DNA of 64,000 nucleotides from Alloyangia pacifica (GTDB lineage: Bacteria; Pseudomonadota; Alphaproteobacteria; Rhodobacterales; Rhodobacteraceae): the NCBI RefSeq assembly GCF_003111685.1, contig NZ_CP022189.1, forward strand, positions 2,629,386-2,693,385, in the 5' to 3' direction. This document shows, piece after piece, positions 17,061-29,528 of the stretch. The position numbers were made by a program, and so were the translations under genes. Each line of letters begins with the position of its first letter. The stretch's first letter is position 1. The notes below the pieces were generated by a model. It was not told where the DNA came from, made no database searches, and worked only from the letters and a program-made list of their open reading frames with translations.

Positions 17061-17795
17061 ATGACCGACAGCGACATGACCGACAGCAACCGCAACACGC
17101 CCTTTCCACCGCGCCCCACCGCCACCCGGCCCCTGCTCGGCATGACCATCCTCGCGGTGGAAGACAGCCGCTACGCCTGCGATGCACTGCGCCTGATGGC
17201 CCTGCGCAGCGGCGCGCGGATCCGCCGGGCGGACTGCCTGCAGGCGGCGCGACGCCACCTGTCGCTCTACCGGCCAACCGTCGCGGTGATTGACCTCGGA
17301 CTGCCCGACGGATCGGGTGCGGGGCTGATCGCCGAGCTGGTGGCACGCAGCCCGCGGTTGCCGGTGATCCTCGGCATCAGCGGCGATCCCTTTGCCGAGA
17401 ACATGCTGCGCGCCGCCGGGGCGGACGGTTTCCTCGAAAAACCGCTACGCAGCCTGCTCGAGTTTCAGAACGCGATCATCGCCGCCCTGCCCGACAGCCG
17501 CAAACCCGGCGGCATCCGGCTCGTCTCGGACGACCCGATCACCCCCGACCCGCTGGCCTACCAGGACGACATCGCCCATGCCGCCGCGCTCTTGCAAGAG
17601 GCCGGAGAGCCCGGGCTCGCCGACTATATCGCGCAGTTTCTTGCCGGGCTGGCGCGCAGCGCCGGGGACAGCGCGCTCGAGGCTGCGGCGCGGGCGCTGG
17701 CCGCGGCGCGGGCCGAGCGGCGCCCGACGACGCAGGCGCTCACGCAGCTCTCTGCCCTGTTGCACCAGCGCATGGCGACCCGCATAGCGATCTGA
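17061..17795 (+). CDS. Response regulator receiver-domain protein
   Basis: 244 residues. A REC domain covers about 25-145. The acidic pair is E34-D35, the predicted phospho-acceptor is D78 in AVIDLGLPD, and the conserved Lys is K127 in LEKPL. The C-terminal part (150-244) is helical and Ala-rich with no DNA-binding domain that I recognise. I chose ATG 17061, which has AGGAAGG just upstream; an earlier ATG at 17001 lacks this. No histidine kinase gene is adjacent. Confidence 0.84.
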   Translation: MTDSDMTDSNRNTPFPPRPTATRPLLGMTILAVEDSRYACDALRLMALRSGARIRRADCLQAARRHLSLYRPTVAVIDLGLPDGSGAGLIAELVARSPRLPVILGISGDPFAENMLRAAGADGFLEKPLRSLLEFQNAIIAALPDSRKPGGIRLVSDDPITPDPLAYQDDIAHAAALLQEAGEPGLADYIAQFLAGLARSAGDSALEAAARALAAARAERRPTTQALTQLSALLHQRMATRIAI

Positions 17796-17820
17796 GCCCT
17801 CCCACCAGACGGAACCCGCG

Positions 17821-17870
17821 CAGCTCTCTCTGCGTTGCCTGCGCAATCGCCATCTGCACGCGGAGAGCTG
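17821..17870 (+). promoter_or_regulatory. Hairpin that sequesters the hemerythrin ribosome binding site
   Basis: CAGCTCTC (17821-17828) pairs with GAGAGCTG (17863-17870), and GCGT (17832-17835) with ACGC (17858-17861), around a 22-base loop. The 3' arm contains the GGAG that is the only Shine-Dalgarno for the ATG at 17873. A 12-bp interrupted stem over the SD would block translation unless opened, as in RNA thermometers or regulated leaders. This is a structural reading by eye, not an energy calculation. Confidence 0.5.
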
Positions 17871-17872
17871 CC

Positions 17873-18349
17873 ATGACCTCGATCTACGACGCCATCAAGA
17901 AGGACCACGAGACGCATCGCGCTCTGCTCGAGCGTATCGACGAGACCACCGGCGACAGCCCCGAGCGCCGCAAGGCCTGGAACACCTTCTACCGCGACAT
18001 CAAATCCCACTCCGCCGCCGAGGAAGAAGAGTTCTATTCCGAGCTGATGCAGCACACCTGGGGCCAGGACGCCGCCCGCCATTCCGTGCATGAACACGCC
18101 GAGATGGACGAGATCCTCGAGGAATTAAACGAGATGGACATGTCCTCGCCCGGCTGGCTGACGCGCTTCCGCACGCTCAAGCATGATTACGAGCACCACA
18201 TGGACGAAGAAGAGGAGGACGTCTTCGCCCGTGCCCGCAAGGTCGTCGGCGAAGAGGACAACGATGCCTATGGCCAGCGCTTCCTTGACCGCAAGAAAAA
18301 GGAGTTGGGGCTGATCGAGGAGAAGAAGGAAGATCACCTCGAGGACTGA
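17873..18349 (+). CDS. Hemerythrin domain protein
   Basis: 158 residues, four-helix hemerythrin-like protein with a di-iron site. Candidate ligands are H12, H46, E50, H73 or H75, H104, H108 and E113 (motifs DHETH, SHSAAEEEE, HEHAEM, HDYEHHMDEEEE). The C-terminal tail is very acidic and Lys-rich. Single-domain hemerythrins of this kind sense or scavenge oxygen, NO or iron. It has its own leader with a hairpin over the ribosome binding site, and a GC-rich hairpin follows the stop. Confidence 0.87.
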   Translation: MTSIYDAIKKDHETHRALLERIDETTGDSPERRKAWNTFYRDIKSHSAAEEEEFYSELMQHTWGQDAARHSVHEHAEMDEILEELNEMDMSSPGWLTRFRTLKHDYEHHMDEEEEDVFARARKVVGEEDNDAYGQRFLDRKKKELGLIEEKKEDHLED

Positions 18350-18368
18350 CCTGCGCGTTTGGAACAGT

Positions 18369-18406
18369 GCCGCGCCGGAGGGAGCCCCGAGACCTCCCGG
18401 CGCGGC
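18369..18406 (+). terminator. GC-rich hairpin after the hemerythrin gene
   Basis: A 10-bp stem (GCCGCGCCGG 18369-18378 with CCGGCGCGGC 18397-18406), 20 bp after the stop. No T run follows, so it may stabilise the mRNA end or act with Rho rather than be an intrinsic terminator. Confidence 0.5.
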
Positions 18407-18589
18407 TGACCGATCCGTCTCAGAGCGCGCCAAGGCTGCACCAAGGTCCGCAACGTCGAGGCAGTCGGCCGCCTTCCCCAGCGTCGAATCGTTCCATTTT
18501 TGTTCGCGCCCTGCCATAGAGCGTAAATGCCTCGCGCGCGGCGCGAAAGCCGCGTGACATTTGCTCGATCTGGGGGCTATATTTCGACG

Positions 18590-19222
18590 ATGACACAAAG
18601 CGCCGCGCAACATCTGTCCGAGTTCCTTGGGGACGACCGGTTCGCCACTGTGATGGCCGATCCGCCTTGGCGGTTCACCAACCGCACCGGGAAGGTCGCC
18701 CCCGAACATAAGCGCCTGGCGCGTTATCCCACGATGACGCTCGAGGACATCTGCGCACTGCCGGTGGCCGACCACCTGCAGGACACGGCGCATTGCTACC
18801 TCTGGGTGCCCAACGCTCTGCTGCCCGAGGGGCTTCAGGTGCTCAGCTCTTGGGGCTTCGAATACAAGTCGAACATCGTCTGGCACAAGATTCGCAAGGA
18901 CGGCGGTTCGGACGGGCGCGGTGTGGGCTTCTACTTCCGCAACGTGACCGAGCTGCTGCTCTTCGGAACCCGTGGCAAAAGCGCTCGGACCGAAGCAGCG
19001 GGGCGGCGCCAGGTCAACATGATCCAGACCCGTAAGCGCGAACACTCGCGCAAGCCCGACGAGCAATACACGCTGATCGAGAGCTGCTCGAAGGGGCCCT
19101 ACCTCGAAATGTTCGGGCGTGGCGTGCGCGAGGGCTGGACGGTCTGGGGCAACCAGGCCGATGCCGACTACAAGCCGACCTGGAAAACCTACAGCTACAA
19201 TTCGAGCGTCGCGGCGGAATAA
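18590..19222 (+). CDS. MT-A70 family DNA adenine methyltransferase
   Basis: N6-adenine methyltransferase of 210 residues. The catalytic motif DPPW is at 24-27 (MADPPWRF), and the S-adenosylmethionine region is at the C-terminal half (TELLLFGTRGK). MT-A70 enzymes of this size are found in type II restriction systems such as M.MunI and as orphan or phage methylases. It faces a BglII-like nuclease gene tail-to-tail with 85 bp between the stops, so the two probably form a restriction-modification system. The start at ATG 18590 gives a normal N-terminus; a longer frame from 18527 is not supported. Confidence 0.85.
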   Translation: MTQSAAQHLSEFLGDDRFATVMADPPWRFTNRTGKVAPEHKRLARYPTMTLEDICALPVADHLQDTAHCYLWVPNALLPEGLQVLSSWGFEYKSNIVWHKIRKDGGSDGRGVGFYFRNVTELLLFGTRGKSARTEAAGRRQVNMIQTRKREHSRKPDEQYTLIESCSKGPYLEMFGRGVREGWTVWGNQADADYKPTWKTYSYNSSVAAE

Positions 19223-19307
19223 CGAGCGCCCGCCCCAGGGCTCTGCTCGACGTCTGGCGCGCTTTGGTCGCTTCTGAACATTTCCGAAGCGCCGGAGCTT
19301 CGGGACG

Positions 19308-20060
19308 TCAGCCCGACAGGATCGCGTCCGGCAGGCCGATCAGCACCAATGGGCAAGGATTGCCGACGCCGCGGCGGACGCGCTCGTCGAGCTTAGACCA
19401 ATGGGTGGTGGCAGTGCCGAACTTGTCGCCGACGAACTTGCGGGCAAATGCCTCGGGGAAGGACACGCCCCTGGCGACCTGCGCCTCGACCGCCGCGCGC
19501 TGCTTGGCGGTGCGGTCGCCAATGCCGAGCCTCTGCAGGTCTTCTTCCGATTGCAGCCCCTGCGCCTCGAGCCAACCGCGGATGCGCGGCAGCATGCGGT
19601 CCTGCAACGAGGACCCGCGCGTCACCACGATCCCCAGCGAGATCGCCGACTGTGCGTGCAGGCGCTGGAAGTTCTCGAGATCGCGGTCGAAGAACGGGTC
19701 CTTGTTGTTCCACTCGATCTCGAGCGCGAGCCGCCCCGCCCCGCCTCGGCGCACGTGGTCGATCTCGTGCGAGATCGCCTCGCGCTCGACACCGTCGACG
19801 ATGGTCTGGACAAGGAAGTTGTGCTTGGCCCAGCCGCGGGCGGCGAGCGCGCGCCGCAGCCGCTGGGTCTGACCCGACTCGCCGCCGCCGCCGGCGATCA
19901 GCTCCGAAAGTTCGATGCTGAACTCGGAGAGCGTCTCGACCAGCTCGGCCGTCTCATCGGGGAAATCGACGCTCAGGATCGCCGCGGCATGGTTGCGCAC
20001 TTCGACATCGAAGCCGCGGGATCTGAGCGTCTCTAGCACCGGAACTTCCCCTGCGGTCAC
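19308..20060 (-). CDS. BglII/BstYI-like type II restriction endonuclease
   Basis: 250 residues. The fold core [20 protein letters not shown] places a PD-(D/E)xK-type site at D101 and E114-x-E116, followed by [18 protein letters not shown]. This pattern, together with GIVVTRG, resembles the BglII/BstYI family that cuts GATC-centred sites. It starts with GTG at 20060, overlapping the aspS stop by 4 bp (GTGA), so it has no own promoter in sight and should be translated from the aspS mRNA. The partner methylase is convergent. The assignment is by motif recognition; the target sequence is not known. Confidence 0.72.
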   Translation of the reverse strand: MTAGEVPVLETLRSRGFDVEVRNHAAAILSVDFPDETAELVETLSEFSIELSELIAGGGGESGQTQRLRRALAARGWAKHNFLVQTIVDGVEREAISHEIDHVRRGGAGRLALEIEWNNKDPFFDRDLENFQRLHAQSAISLGIVVTRGSSLQDRMLPRIRGWLEAQGLQSEEDLQRLGIGDRTAKQRAAVEAQVARGVSFPEAFARKFVGDKFGTATTHWSKLDERVRRGVGNPCPLVLIGLPDAILSG

Positions 20061-21838
20061 TCTTGCGGGATGACCCGCAGGGAGAGCTCCATCAGCTGGT
20101 CTGAGGCAGGCACGGAGGGCGCCTGCATCATCAGGTCCTCGGCGCGCTGGTTCATCGGGAACATGATGACCTCGCGGATGTTCTGCTCGTCCGCCAGCAG
20201 CATCACGATCCGGTCGATGCCCGCCGCGCAGCCACCGTGCGGCGGGGCGCCGTAGTGGAAGGCCTGGAAGAGCGCGCCGAAGCGGTTCTTCACCTCTTCC
20301 TCGCCGTAGCCCGCCAGTTCGAAGGCCTTGAGCATGATCTCGGGCTTGTGGTTCCGGATCGCGCCCGACACCAGCTCGTAGCCGTTGCAGGCCAAGTCAT
20401 ACTGGTAGCCGCGCACGTCGAGCGGATCGCCCAGCAGCGCCTCCATGCCGCCCTGCGGCATCGAGAAGGGGTTGTGCTCGAAGTCGATCTCGCCGGTCTC
20501 GTCGTCCTTCTCGTAGATCGGGAAGTCGACGATCCAGGCAAAGGCGAAACGGTCCGTCTCAGTCAGGCCCAGCTCGGCACCGATCACGTCGCGCGCCTTG
20601 CCCGCCACGCGCTCGAAGCTCGAGGGCTTGCCGCCGAGGAAGAAGGCGGCGTCACCGACGTCGAGCCCAAGCTGCTGACGGATCGCCTCGGTGCGCTCCG
20701 GACCGATGTTCTTGGCGAGCGGGCCGGCGGCCTCGATGCCTTCGCCCTGGTCGCGCCAGAAGATGTAGCCCATTCCGGGCAGACCCTCTTTCTGGGCAAA
20801 GGCGTTCATCCGGTCGCAGAACTTGCGCGAGCCGCCGGTGGGCGCGGGGATGGCGCGGACCTCGGTACCCTCCTGCTCAAGCAGCTTGGCGAAGATCGCG
20901 AAGCCCGAGCCGCGGAAGTGCTCGGAGCAGTCCTGCATCTTGATCGGGTTGCGCAGGTCGGGCTTGTCGGTGCCGTACCACTTGGCCGCGTCGCGGTAGG
21001 AGATCTGCGGCCATTCGCCGGGCGCATCGACCTTCCGGCCACCGCCGAACTCTTCGAAGATGCCCGCGATCACCGGCGAGATGGTGTCGAAGACGTCCTG
21101 CTGCTCGACGAAGCTCATTTCCATGTCGAGCTGGTAGAAGTCGGTCGGCGAGCGGTCGGCGCGCGGATCTTCGTCGCGGAAGCAGGGCGCGATCTGGAAA
21201 TACTTGTCGAAGCCCGAGACCATGATCAGCTGCTTGAACTGCTGGGGGGCCTGCGGCAGCGCGTAGAACTTGCCCGGGTGCAGGCGCGAGGGCACGAGGA
21301 AGTCGCGCGCGCCCTCGGGCGAGGAGGCGGTGATGATCGGCGTCTGGAATTCGCGGAAGCTCTTGTCCCACATCCGGCGGCGGATCGAGGCCACCACATC
21401 CGAGCGCAGGGTCATATTGCGCTGCATGCTCTCGCGGCGCAGATCGAGGTAGCGATAGCGCAGGCGGGTCTCTTCGGGGTATTCCTGCTCGCCGAAGACC
21501 ATCAGCGGCAGCTCGTTCGACGCGCCAAGCACCTCGATGCCGCGCACGAAGACTTCGATCTCACCTGTCGGCAGCTTGGGGTTCACCAGCTCGGGGTCGC
21601 GGGCCTTCACCTCGCCGTCGATGCGGATGCACCACTCCGAGCGCACCTTTTCGACCTCCGCGAAGGCGGCGCTGTCGGGGTCGCACAGGACCTGCGTGAT
21701 GCCGTAATGGTCGCGCAGGTCGATAAAGAGAATGCCGCCGTGATCGCGGATGCGGTTCACCCAGCCGGAGAGACGCACGGTCTCGCCGACATTGGCCTTG
21801 GTCAGATCTGCGCAGGTATGGCTGCGATAGGCATGCAT
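20057..21838 (-). CDS. aspS: Aspartyl-tRNA synthetase
   Basis: Class II aminoacyl-tRNA synthetase of 593 residues that charges tRNA-Asp. It has an N-terminal OB anticodon-binding domain (1-110), catalytic core, a bacterial GAD insertion near 290-420, motif 2 [10 protein letters not shown] and motif 3 [14 protein letters not shown] at the end. The full length matches the bacterial type. The gene is essential. Its stop codon overlaps the GTG start of a restriction endonuclease gene, an unusual arrangement. Confidence 0.97.
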   Translation of the reverse strand: MHAYRSHTCADLTKANVGETVRLSGWVNRIRDHGGILFIDLRDHYGITQVLCDPDSAAFAEVEKVRSEWCIRIDGEVKARDPELVNPKLPTGEIEVFVRGIEVLGASNELPLMVFGEQEYPEETRLRYRYLDLRRESMQRNMTLRSDVVASIRRRMWDKSFREFQTPIITASSPEGARDFLVPSRLHPGKFYALPQAPQQFKQLIMVSGFDKYFQIAPCFRDEDPRADRSPTDFYQLDMEMSFVEQQDVFDTISPVIAGIFEEFGGGRKVDAPGEWPQISYRDAAKWYGTDKPDLRNPIKMQDCSEHFRGSGFAIFAKLLEQEGTEVRAIPAPTGGSRKFCDRMNAFAQKEGLPGMGYIFWRDQGEGIEAAGPLAKNIGPERTEAIRQQLGLDVGDAAFFLGGKPSSFERVAGKARDVIGAELGLTETDRFAFAWIVDFPIYEKDDETGEIDFEHNPFSMPQGGMEALLGDPLDVRGYQYDLACNGYELVSGAIRNHKPEIMLKAFELAGYGEEEVKNRFGALFQAFHYGAPPHGGCAAGIDRIVMLLADEQNIREVIMFPMNQRAEDLMMQAPSVPASDQLMELSLRVIPQE

Positions 21839-22021
21839 GGCTCTTGCCCTTCGGAAACTGCTGGAAAGTTAGGCGCCGATACACCGCTAGAGCCGCGGGA
21901 AGTCAAGGGAGGCCCACGGTATTTGCCATATTTCGTTCATGTTGTAACGTCTGGGAACCTTTTTGCGATTCAGGGCGTTTTTACCCGTTTTTTGCACTTC
22001 ACGCAGTTAAGGGGGGCCGGC

Positions 22022-23254
22022 ATGTGGCAGACCTTACTCGAACGGATATTGAAAAGACTCATTGTCGAAGGGCGCTTGCGGGTCACCTGGCCTGACGGCA
22101 CCTGTCGCGACTACGGACCCGGAGCCGGTCCGGAGGCCGAGGTCACGCTCACCGAGAGCAGCATCATCGGCGAGCTTTGCACGAACCCTGTGCTGGCGCT
22201 CGGCGAGGGGTACATGGACGGCAGAATCGACTGCCCGCCGCACCGGCTCTACGCTTTCGTCGCGCTGCTGGTGCGCAATCAGCAGTCGGGCAAGATGCCC
22301 AGCTGGTTCTCGGCCATGGACAGGATGCGCGTCGCGCTGCGCGGCATCGAGCAACGCAACAACCCGCTTCGCTCGCAGACCAACGTGCAGCACCATTACG
22401 ACATCTCGGATGATCTTTACCGGCTCTTCCTGGACAAGGACATGCAGTATTCCTGCGCCTATTTCACCGATCCGGGCATTTCCCTCGAGGCCGCGCAGAC
22501 GGCCAAGAAGGATCATATCGCGCACAAGCTGCTGCTCAAGCCCGGGATGAGGGTGCTCGACATCGGCTGCGGCTGGGGTGGCATGGCGCTGACACTGGCG
22601 CGCGACTACGGCGTGCATGTGACCGGGGTGACCCTTTCCGAGAACCAGCTCGCCACCGCCAGGCGCCGCGCCGAGGAAGCCGGGCTCGCCGACAAGACCG
22701 ACTTCCGCCTGCTCGACTATCGCAAGATCGAGGACCGCTTCGATCGGGTGGTCTCGGTCGGGATGCTCGAACACGTGGGCTACCCGCATCTGCGCGAGTA
22801 TTTCGCCAAGGTGCAGGAGGTGCTCGCGCTGGACGGCGTCGCGCTCATTCACACCATCGGGCACACCGCCCCGCCCGCGCCGACCTCGCCCTGGCTCGAC
22901 AAATACATCTTCCCCGGCGGCTACGTTCCCAGCCTCTCGGAAGTGTCAGCCGCGGTCGAGAAGTCCGGCCTTTGGGCCACCGATGTCGAAGTGCTGCGTG
23001 GTCATTACGGGCCGACCCTGAACCATTGGCGCCGCCGCTTCGAGGCGGCGCTGCCGAAGGTCCGCGACCTGGGTTACGACGAGCGGTTCATCCGCATGTG
23101 GCGCCTGTACCTCGTGGTCTGCGAGGCGGCCTTCGAGGAAACCCGTCAGGGCGTTTTCCACGTGCAGCTGTCGCACAAGCAGTACGCCGTGCCGACCACC
23201 CGGGACTATCTCTACGCGGACCGTGAACAGGAAATGCTGCACGCCGCGCAATAG
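22022..23254 (+). CDS. cfa: Cyclopropane-fatty-acyl-phospholipid synthase
   Basis: Transfers a methylene group from S-adenosylmethionine to unsaturated acyl chains of membrane phospholipids. It is 410 residues. The SAM motif VLDIGCGWGG is at 178-187. The family blocks NVQHHYDISDDLY (121-133), DMQYSCAYF (140-148) and the C-terminal DLGYDERFIRMWRLYLVVCEAAF are present. The start is ATG 22022, just after an AAGGGGGG purine tract. It is a single gene divergent from aspS across about 180 bp. Confidence 0.94.
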   Translation: MWQTLLERILKRLIVEGRLRVTWPDGTCRDYGPGAGPEAEVTLTESSIIGELCTNPVLALGEGYMDGRIDCPPHRLYAFVALLVRNQQSGKMPSWFSAMDRMRVALRGIEQRNNPLRSQTNVQHHYDISDDLYRLFLDKDMQYSCAYFTDPGISLEAAQTAKKDHIAHKLLLKPGMRVLDIGCGWGGMALTLARDYGVHVTGVTLSENQLATARRRAEEAGLADKTDFRLLDYRKIEDRFDRVVSVGMLEHVGYPHLREYFAKVQEVLALDGVALIHTIGHTAPPAPTSPWLDKYIFPGGYVPSLSEVSAAVEKSGLWATDVEVLRGHYGPTLNHWRRRFEAALPKVRDLGYDERFIRMWRLYLVVCEAAFEETRQGVFHVQLSHKQYAVPTTRDYLYADREQEMLHAAQ

Positions 23255-23432
23255 GGGCGCGCAGCCGAACGGCTCACCCACCCGGGCCTCCCCCTCGACC
23301 CGGCGCTTGCTGTTGAAATTCGGGCAAGACTCCGTGACCCTTGGGCAACGTAGCGTCACGCTCCGGCCACGCCGCTGTCACGTCGCTGTCGCCGCCATTT
23401 GCTTTGCAGAGGAAAACAAGGCGGATCTGGGG

Positions 23433-23460
23433 TTGCGTGGGCAAAGCTTCTGTCTATAAC
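23433..23460 (+). promoter_or_regulatory. Candidate sigma70-type promoter of carB
   Basis: TTGCGT (23433-23438), a 16-base spacer, and TATAAC (23455-23460) lie about 80 bases before the carB start. The 288-bp region between cfa and carB holds no other gene that I can see. Confidence 0.45.
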
Positions 23461-23542
23461 GCACGACAATTTGCGGGGAGCGGCGACTCCGTCGCGCGCT
23501 GCCCCCTGCCCGACCGCGACTGACATCACATGAAGGTGCCCC

Positions 23543-26890
<3,348 letters not shown>

Positions 26891-26911
26891 GCCTTCGGGA
26901 TCAGAGACAGG

Positions 26912-26942
26912 AAAGGGGCGGGAAATTTTCCCGCCCCTTTTT
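26912..26942 (+). terminator. Strong Rho-independent terminator after carB
   Basis: AAAGGGGCGGG (26912-26922) pairs with CCCGCCCCTTT (26930-26940), extendable through AAA/TTT to about 14 bp, followed by a T run. It starts 22 bases after the carB stop. The flanking A and T tracts mean it could work in both directions. Confidence 0.88.
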
Positions 26943-26953
26943 GTCCCACGGTA

Positions 26954-27094
26954 GCCGGGTGAGCGCCTGCCCGTGGGCTGGCGCTGCAACGCCCGAGTTT
27001 CGCGCTTTATGCCAGCCAGATCCGGACGACATGGGAGCGTTGCGCGACGATGACAGAGCGCCAGCCCGTGGGGACGGGCAGGCGCTCGCCCGGC
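26954..27094. repeat. Inverted pair of REP-like palindromes
   Basis: Two related GC-rich palindromes in opposite orientation lie between the carB terminator and the livF stop. The left hairpin (26961-26985) is a near-perfect stem with a T-T mismatch. The right hairpin (27058-27087) has the same arms around a GGGG loop with an A-A mismatch. The flanks continue the similarity (GCCGGGTGAGCGCC against the reverse of GGCGCTCGCCCGGC). Between them is a nested inverted repeat (TGCAACGC/GCGTTGCG). The layout resembles paired REP/BIME elements or a small inverted-repeat element. No target duplication was seen. Confidence 0.6.
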
Positions 27095-27119
27095 GGCTTC
27101 GCCTTGAGTCCGGACGGGC

Positions 27120-27806
27120 TCACACCCCCAGATACCGCTCCGCCACCTCGCCCTTCACCTCGGCGAACACCCCGTCCCAGACGGAGCGCCCGCGCTCGAG
27201 GATCACCGCGCGGTCAGCGACCTGCGCCAGTTCCGACAGCGCCTTGTCGACCACCAGGATCGACAGACCGCTCTCGCGCTTCAGCACCCTCAGCGCGTCC
27301 CAGATCTCTTGCCGCACCAGTGGGGCGAGCCCTTCGGTCGCCTCGTCCAGCACCAAGAGCCGCGGGTTGGTCATCAAGGCCCGGCCGATGGCCAGCATCT
27401 GCTGCTCACCCCCCGAGAGCGTGCCCGACACCTGCGTGCGGCGCTCCGCCAGCCGGGGGAACAGCGCCTCGACCCGCGCCTGATCCCACGGACCCGGGCG
27501 GGCGGCGGCGATAAGGTTCTCGGTCACCGTAAGATCGCGGAAGCACCGGCGTCCCTCGGGCACCAACCCGACCCCCAGCCGCGCCACCCTGTGCGAGGGA
27601 AGCTTGCCGATGTCCTGCCCGGCAAAGCGCCGGACACCCCCGGCCGCCATCATCCCGCTGAGGCAGCGGACAGTGGTGCTCTTGCCCATGCCATTGCGGC
27701 CCATGAGCGCCAGAACCTCGCCCTCGGCAATTTCCAGAGAGACGCCGAAAAGCGCTTGGGACGCGCCGTAGGAGGCGGTCAGATCGTGCAGTTCCAGAAG
27801 GCTCAT
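27120..27806 (-). CDS. livF: Branched-chain amino acid ABC transporter, ATPase LivF
   Basis: Second ATPase of a Liv-type importer, 228 residues. Walker A GRNGMGKS is at 36-43, the ABC signature LSGGEQQMLAIGRAL near 133-147, and Walker B RLLVLDEATEGLAP. It overlaps livG by 4 bp and is the last gene of the livKHMGF operon. Confidence 0.94.
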   Translation of the reverse strand: MSLLELHDLTASYGASQALFGVSLEIAEGEVLALMGRNGMGKSTTVRCLSGMMAAGGVRRFAGQDIGKLPSHRVARLGVGLVPEGRRCFRDLTVTENLIAAARPGPWDQARVEALFPRLAERRTQVSGTLSGGEQQMLAIGRALMTNPRLLVLDEATEGLAPLVRQEIWDALRVLKRESGLSILVVDKALSELAQVADRAVILERGRSVWDGVFAEVKGEVAERYLGV

Positions 27807-28552
27807 TCGGCATCTCCAAGGTAGGCGTCGCGCACCTCCGGGCTGCGCCGAATCTCCTCTACCGTACCGGTGGCGATGATCCGCCCGTAGACGAGCACCG
27901 AGATCCGGTCGGCCAGCGCGAAGACGGCGTCCATATCGTGTTCGATGAGCAGGATCGGCGCCTCGGTCCGCAGCCTGTCGAGGATGCCGGTGAGCTGCTG
28001 TGAGCCCTCACCGCCGAGACCGGCCATCGGCTCGTCCATCAGGAAGGCCCTCGGCTGCAGCGTCAGCGCCACCGCGACCTCGAGCTGGCGGCGCTGGCCG
28101 TGGCTCAGCTCGCTCACCACGGTGGCGGCGTGGTCCGCCAATCCCATGCGGTCCAGCGCGGCCATGGCCCGGTCGCGCAATTCCGCGCGCTTCAGCGCAG
28201 GCCGAAAGAAGCGATATGGCGACGCGGTCGCCCCGAGCGCGCCCAGCACCGCGTTCTGCAGTAGCGTGTCCTCCATCGCCAGCGCCGAGACCTGGAAGGT
28301 CCGCGCCAGACCCATGCGGGCGCGGGCCATGGTGCTGAGGCCGGTGACATCCTTGCCGAGGAAATGCACGGTGCCTTCGTCCGGCGCGATATTGCCCGAA
28401 AGCTGCTTGATCATCGTCGACTTTCCGGCGCCGTTGGGACCGATCACCGCGTGGATCTCGCCGGGGCGCAGGTCGAGCGTGATGCCGTCCGAAGCGCGCA
28501 GCGCGCCGTAGGTCTTCACCAACCCGCGGGTTTCGAGAATGGCGTCAGTCAT
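27803..28552 (-). CDS. livG: Branched-chain amino acid ABC transporter, ATPase LivG
   Basis: First ATPase of the importer, 249 residues from ATG 28552. Walker A GPNGAGKS is at 38-45, the signature is LSHGQRRQLEVAVAL, and Walker B is AFLMDEPMAGLG. The longer frame begins 7 codons upstream without a ribosome binding site. It overlaps the livM 3' end by 8 bp. Confidence 0.93.
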   Translation of the reverse strand: MTDAILETRGLVKTYGALRASDGITLDLRPGEIHAVIGPNGAGKSTMIKQLSGNIAPDEGTVHFLGKDVTGLSTMARARMGLARTFQVSALAMEDTLLQNAVLGALGATASPYRFFRPALKRAELRDRAMAALDRMGLADHAATVVSELSHGQRRQLEVAVALTLQPRAFLMDEPMAGLGGEGSQQLTGILDRLRTEAPILLIEHDMDAVFALADRISVLVYGRIIATGTVEEIRRSPEVRDAYLGDAE

Positions 28553-29528
28553 GGGCCTTCTCCCGTCCCGCAATCAGCCCGACCAGGCCGCCGCGTGCAA
28601 AGAGCACTACGGCGAGCAGCAGAACCCCGAGCCATATGTGCCAGTATTCCGACATGTCGCCGAGCCAATGCTCGAGCATCACGAAGACCGCTGCCCCGAC
28701 CACCGGGCCGAACAGCCGTCCGACGCCGCCGAGGATGATGAAGACCATGATCTCTCCCGAGGTCTGCCAGCTGAACATCGTCGGGCTGACGAAGCGGTTG
28801 AGATCGGCGAAGAGCGCGCCCGCAAGGCCGGTGATCGCGCCCGAGATGACGAAGCCCACCAGCCGCAGCCGCTTGGGGTCGAGCCCCACAGCCTGCACCC
28901 GGTCCGGGCTCTGCCGCGCTGCGCCGAGCGCCAGCCCGAAGGGGCTGCACGCCAGCAGATGCGCGCCCAGCAGCACGAGGCAGAGCACCGCGTAGCACAG
29001 GCCAAAAAACTGGATCGGGTCGAGCGTGTTGAGCCCCGGGAAGCCGTTGCGCACGTAGATCGACATGCCGTCCTCGCCGCCGTAGCGGCTCCAGGAGATC
29101 GAAAAGAAGTAGAACATCTGCCCGAAGGCGAGCGTGATCATGATGAAGTAGACGCCCGAGGTCCGCAGCGCCAGCAGCCCGATCAGCAACGCGACCAGCG
29201 CCGAGGCCAGCACCGCCACCAGCCAAATGACCGGCATCGAGGTCGAGCCCTCGAAGAGGAAAGGCCATTCAAACATCGGCTCGTAGTTCTGCACATGGCT
29301 GGCGAGGATCCCCATGGCGTAACCGCCGATGCCGAAGAAGGTGGCGTGGCCGAGGCTCACCAACCCGCCGAGGCCAAGCGCGATGTTCAGCCCCACGGCG
29401 GCCAGCGCAAGGATCGCGGCCCGGGTCGCAAGCGTGATGGTGAAGGGCTCGCCCATCAGATGCGCGGCCAGCGGCACGAGGCCAAGCGCCAGCAGCACCA
29501 CCGCCCCCAGAAGACGTTCGCGGCTCAT
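28545..29528 (-). CDS. livM: Branched-chain amino acid ABC transporter, permease LivM
   Basis: Inner membrane permease of 327 residues with about nine to ten hydrophobic segments. The family block GLVSLGHATFFGIGGYAMG is near 53-71, and the EAA-like loop ARQSPDRVQAVGLDPKRLRL near 203-222. It overlaps livH by 4 bp and livG by 8 bp. Confidence 0.94.
   Translation of the reverse strand: MSRERLLGAVVLLALGLVPLAAHLMGEPFTITLATRAAILALAAVGLNIALGLGGLVSLGHATFFGIGGYAMGILASHVQNYEPMFEWPFLFEGSTSMPVIWLVAVLASALVALLIGLLALRTSGVYFIMITLAFGQMFYFFSISWSRYGGEDGMSIYVRNGFPGLNTLDPIQFFGLCYAVLCLVLLGAHLLACSPFGLALGAARQSPDRVQAVGLDPKRLRLVGFVISGAITGLAGALFADLNRFVSPTMFSWQTSGEIMVFIILGGVGRLFGPVVGAAVFVMLEHWLGDMSEYWHIWLGVLLLAVVLFARGGLVGLIAGREKAHD

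Noticed and set aside
20237..22021. Long plus-strand open frame running into cfa from opposite aspS
   Set aside because: The N-terminal part is antisense to aspS and low-complexity. Cfa homology begins at ATG 22022 with a purine-rich ribosome binding site.
26954..27094. tRNA gene in the palindromic segment
   Set aside because: There is no T-arm GGTTCGA-type sequence or anticodon-arm layout; the structure is two simple hairpins.
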